A stretch of DNA of 64,000 bases from Phyllobacterium brassicacearum. Lineage in GTDB: Bacteria > Pseudomonadota > Alphaproteobacteria > Rhizobiales > Rhizobiaceae. A program made the position numbers and the translations under genes. The first letter of the stretch is position 1; the number at the start of each line of letters is the position of its first letter. The notes below the pieces were generated by a model. It was not told where the DNA came from. It was given only the letters and a program-made list of their open reading frames with translations, and ran no database searches. The DNA is taken from positions 55,327 to 119,326 of the forward strand of contig NZ_PGGO01000017.1 in NCBI RefSeq assembly GCF_003010955.1, given 5' to 3'. Positions 61,528 to 64,000 of this stretch are shown here, piece after piece.

Positions 61528-62694
61528 GTGACCGAGACATTCGTAATTGCGCAGGGCGGCGGGCCGACCGCAGTCATCAATCAGACATTGGCGGGCGCCG
61601 TACTCGAAGCACGCAAGCGCCACCCAGGGGCCCGTGTGCTTGGCGCACGGCATGGCGTGCGGGGTATTCGGGACGGGGATTTTGTCGATCTGTCAACCTT
61701 GTCGGAACAGGAATTGCGCCTGCTCGCAGCCACCCCAAGCGCTGCATTGGGGAGTACACGCGACAAGCCCGATATGGCTTACTGCGAAACAATCCTTAAG
61801 GGCCTCCGCGAAACGGGAGCGACGGCGTTCATTTACATCGGCGGAAATGATACGGCCGGGACCCAGCAAATACTCGCCGATGCAGCCGGCAGCGATATCG
61901 CCTTTGTGCACGCGCCCAAGACGATCGACAATGACCTCGTCGAGAATGATCACACGCCAGGGTTCATATCGGCCGCTGAATTCATTGCCGGCGCATTTGT
62001 CAGCGTCGATCTCGATTTTCGCGCCTTGCCGGGCATCTATGTAGGCATCGTCATGGGCCGCCATGCGGGATTTCTTACTGCGGCTGCTGCCGCGTGGCAG
62101 CAGGATGAAGACAGCGGCCCTCACCTTCTCTACGTCCCGGAACGTGCGTTTTCGCCAGTGCGGTTTGTCGATGACGTACGCGCGGCTGTGAGCAAACATG
62201 GTCGGTGCATCGTGGCGATGTCGGAAGGTGTTACGACCGAAGACGGACGATCGGTTGTCGAAAGTATCGTCCCGCCCGATCGGCTTGAACGGGAGGCGCA
62301 TGGGAACGTGCGGCTTTCCGGCGGCGATTTGGGAATGGCTGTCGAACAGGCGATCCGGGATGGCCTGCCCGGCGTGCGTGCGCGGGTCGATACATTTGGC
62401 TACCTGCCCCGCGGAAATGTCAGCACCATCAGTTCGACCGACGCGCGCGAAGCTTTTGAGGCGGGGGCTTTTGCGGTCGAAGCTGCAGCGCGCGGCGGCG
62501 GCTCAGTGGCACTTCAGGTTGAAAACGGGATCACCATTCCGCGATTGGTTCCACTTGCCAATGTTGCCGGTAAGACGCGCCATTTGCCGGATGACTTCCT
62601 TTTGCCCGCGGGCAACCAGATTGCTTCGCCGTGCCGGGCTTATCTGGAACGGTTGCTTCCCAAACGCTTCGAACTCGCAAAACCCTTCGTCTGA
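61528..62694 (+). CDS. PPi/ATP-type 6-phosphofructokinase family protein
   Basis: 388 residues. PFK fold: AQGGGPTAVINQTLAG, YIGGNDTAGT (the GGDGS/GGDDT position is GGNDT, favouring a PPi-dependent or atypical phosphoryl donor), HAPKTIDNDL with the catalytic Asp, and VMGRHAGFL. It would phosphorylate fructose 6-phosphate or a related sugar phosphate. The GTG start has GGCGGGG five bases upstream. It stands alone. Most annotation pipelines call such proteins diphosphate-fructose-6-phosphate 1-phosphotransferase; the donor needs experimental proof. Confidence 0.8.
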   Translation: MTETFVIAQGGGPTAVINQTLAGAVLEARKRHPGARVLGARHGVRGIRDGDFVDLSTLSEQELRLLAATPSAALGSTRDKPDMAYCETILKGLRETGATAFIYIGGNDTAGTQQILADAAGSDIAFVHAPKTIDNDLVENDHTPGFISAAEFIAGAFVSVDLDFRALPGIYVGIVMGRHAGFLTAAAAAWQQDEDSGPHLLYVPERAFSPVRFVDDVRAAVSKHGRCIVAMSEGVTTEDGRSVVESIVPPDRLEREAHGNVRLSGGDLGMAVEQAIRDGLPGVRARVDTFGYLPRGNVSTISSTDAREAFEAGAFAVEAAARGGGSVALQVENGITIPRLVPLANVAGKTRHLPDDFLLPAGNQIASPCRAYLERLLPKRFELAKPFV

Positions 62695-62746
62695 TTACTG
62701 CATGGAACGAAACGGCTACTCGAAAAGTTTGCAATCAGCATAATAT

Positions 62747-62758
62747 GTTGATATCAAC
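62747..62758. promoter_or_regulatory. Palindrome GTTGATATCAAC upstream of the DUF899 gene
   Basis: A perfect 12-bp palindrome 93 bases upstream of the DUF899 start, flanked by AT-rich bases (AATAT...GTTATT). The form resembles MarR-type operators with a TTGATATCAA core. Confidence 0.4.
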
Positions 62759-62850
62759 GTTATTGCACACTTGCGTGTGTCCGCCAAAGTTGCGGCACAT
62801 CCAAAACGAAACGCAAGTCATTGCAACATGGAAAAGCAGAGGACGCGGCC

Positions 62851-63564
62851 ATGCACACCACTGACTCACTTACACCTGCGGCAGAACTGGCGAAGCGGAA
62901 CGGGGTGCGGTTCCCCAATGAAAGCCAGGAGTACCGGCAAGCTCGCAATGCATTGTTGGCCCAGGAGATCGAATTGAGACGCCAGATCGAGCGCGTCGCC
63001 GAGCAGCGCCGGGCGCTCCCACCGGGTGGCGAAGTGACCAGGGACTACCGGTTCGAAGGCAAAGACGGGCCCGTGAATTTCGCTGGGCTGTTCGGCGATA
63101 AACAAACGCTCGCTGTTTACAGCTACATGTTTGGACCCGAGCGCGAACGGCCTTGCCCGATGTGCACTTCACTGTTGAGCGCCTGGGACGGCGAAGCCCG
63201 CGATGTCGAACAGCGCATTGCCCTGGCAGTGATTGCACGCTCGCCGATCGAGCGGCTCATCGCCTTCAAGAACGAGCGCGGCTGGCGCAATCTGAAGCTC
63301 TATTCCGATCCAAGTGGCGAGTTCAGCCGCGACTATCATGCATGGCCGCCGGAAGGCGGCGATGATGCGGGATTCAATGTTTTCACACGGCGCGACGGCA
63401 CAATCCGCCATTTCTGGAGCGGCGAGATGGGGTCGGCAACATCCGATCCCGGACAGGATCCACGCGGCGCACCTGATCTCATGCCGCTATGGACAATTCT
63501 TGACGCGACACCGGAAGGTCGAGGAACGAGCTGGTATCCGAAGTTGGAGTATGGGAAGCTTTAG
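62851..63564 (+). CDS. DUF899 thioredoxin-like protein
   Basis: 237 residues. Thioredoxin-fold family DUF899: GEVTRDYRFEGKDGPVNFAGLFG, then YMFGPERERPCPMCTSLLSAWDG with a CPMC redox-type pair, AVIARSPIERLIAFKNERGW, LYSDPSGEFSRDY and GFNVFTRRDGTIRHFWSGEMG. Function unknown. GAGG lies 8 bases before ATG 62851. It overlaps the convergent DUF779 gene by four bases. Confidence 0.85.
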   Translation: MHTTDSLTPAAELAKRNGVRFPNESQEYRQARNALLAQEIELRRQIERVAEQRRALPPGGEVTRDYRFEGKDGPVNFAGLFGDKQTLAVYSYMFGPERERPCPMCTSLLSAWDGEARDVEQRIALAVIARSPIERLIAFKNERGWRNLKLYSDPSGEFSRDYHAWPPEGGDDAGFNVFTRRDGTIRHFWSGEMGSATSDPGQDPRGAPDLMPLWTILDATPEGRGTSWYPKLEYGKL

Positions 63565-63893
63565 ATCGTACAGATTCTTGATCGCGTCAGGAACCTGACC
63601 TCGCGGCCATTGTCGAGCGAGAACATGCCGCCGCGACCGGGCACGACATCTATGATCAACTCGGTGTGTTTCCAGACATCGTATTGCGAAGCGCTGATGT
63701 AGACAGGTGCGCCGCCGATTTCGCCAAGGCAGACATCCTGATCGCCGATGATGAAATCGCCCTGCGCATAGCACATAGGCGATGATCCGTCACAGCAACC
63801 GCCGGACTGGTGGAAAAGGATCGGCCCGTACTCCGACTGTAATGTGGCGATCAGCTCAAGCGCCGCTGGTGTAGCACTGACTTTGTCTTCCAT
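63561..63893 (-). CDS. DUF779 protein
   Basis: 110 residues. The signature HQSGGCCDGSSPMCYAQGDF, with its paired cysteines and a further Cys, is typical of DUF779, which often follows aldehyde dehydrogenase genes. YISASQYDVWKHTELIIDVVPGRGGMFSLDNG continues it. GGGAGG lies about 9 bases before the ATG. It is probably co-transcribed with the aldehyde dehydrogenase whose end lies 77 bases upstream. No function has been established. Confidence 0.85.
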   Translation of the reverse strand: MEDKVSATPAALELIATLQSEYGPILFHQSGGCCDGSSPMCYAQGDFIIGDQDVCLGEIGGAPVYISASQYDVWKHTELIIDVVPGRGGMFSLDNGREVRFLTRSRICTI

Positions 63894-63969
63894 CCTTGTT
63901 TCCCTCCCGGAAATGTCGTCGGCGGCACTATGAAAGCGCTACCGACGGTTCAGTTCTGGCAAGGAGCCT

Positions 63970-64000
63970 TCAGAAGAAACCCAGCTTCTTCGGGCTATAG
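63970..64000 (-). CDS. Aldehyde dehydrogenase, last residues only
   Basis: On the minus strand the right edge encodes YSPKKLGFF followed by a stop, the typical C-terminus of acetaldehyde/aldehyde dehydrogenases of the AldB/ExaC type. Only nine codons are visible. The DUF779 gene directly downstream agrees with this. Everything else of the gene lies outside. Confidence 0.6.
   Translation of the reverse strand, partial: YSPKKLGFF

Overview
The window looks like part of a secondary replicon (chromid or megaplasmid) of an alphaproteobacterium of the order Hyphomicrobiales (Rhizobiales). The main evidence is a complete repABC replication/partition operon with its antisense RNA. Supporting signs are a DUF982 gene, a PruR-DcpA-like pair as known from Agrobacterium, many ABC uptake systems, and an AmpC whose sequence recalls the OCH-type enzymes of Ochrobactrum. 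Genus-level assignment (Brucellaceae/Phyllobacteriaceae/Rhizobiaceae) is inference. No rRNA, tRNA, IS element, prophage or CRISPR array was seen.

Layout. 1-9 kb: the end of an AMP-forming acyl-CoA synthetase, small exported and membrane proteins (DUF2721, CAP-domain lipoprotein, Rap1a/Tai-type protein), a PPK2 polyphosphate kinase, a TolB-like/TPR membrane protein, a K+ channel, a Ca2+/H+ exchanger and a DUF982 protein. 9-13 kb: an SDR, then a two-gene operon that matches pruR-dcpA (periplasmic pterin-binding protein plus membrane GGDEF-EAL enzyme). 13-17.5 kb: repA-repB-ctRNA-repC with repeat-rich upstream DNA. 17.5-27.5 kb: kduD, then a divergent catabolic locus (SDR, CUT1 ATPase, RpiR regulator and D-threonine-aldolase-like enzyme leftward; sugar-type binding protein, two permeases, RidA and an M81/MlrC peptidase rightward). 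27.5-30 kb: a divergent ampR-ampC beta-lactamase pair. 30-38.7 kb: a GntR regulator, a Cys/Met-type PLP lyase, a complete CUT1 ABC transporter and a complete polar-amino-acid ABC transporter. 38.7-41 kb: small genes beside a remnant of a type I secretion adaptor, and a methyltransferase. 41-48.6 kb: an EAL-CBS-GGDDF protein, a soluble FtsK paralogue and a large MscS channel. 48.6-59 kb: a regulator and about eight catabolic genes (two enolase-superfamily enzymes, a peptide/opine-type ABC transporter, an Ldh-family reductase). 59-64 kb: a membrane diguanylate cyclase, a PPi-type phosphofructokinase, DUF899 and DUF779 proteins, and the last residues of an aldehyde dehydrogenase at the right edge.

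How it works together. Much of the window is scavenging: three or four self-contained loci each pair a local repressor-type regulator (RpiR, GntR, GntR) with a transporter and a few enzymes. Intercistronic hairpins sit after the binding-protein genes and palindromes sit in the control regions. Three c-di-GMP enzymes suggest control of attachment and motility. The most notable observations are the apparent ATT start codon of a DppB-type permease (54050), the PruR-DcpA-like pterin/c-di-GMP module beside the replication origin, the ordered GCGTTA repeats ahead of repA, and a catabolic operon whose enzyme pair fits 3-hydroxyproline-to-proline conversion.
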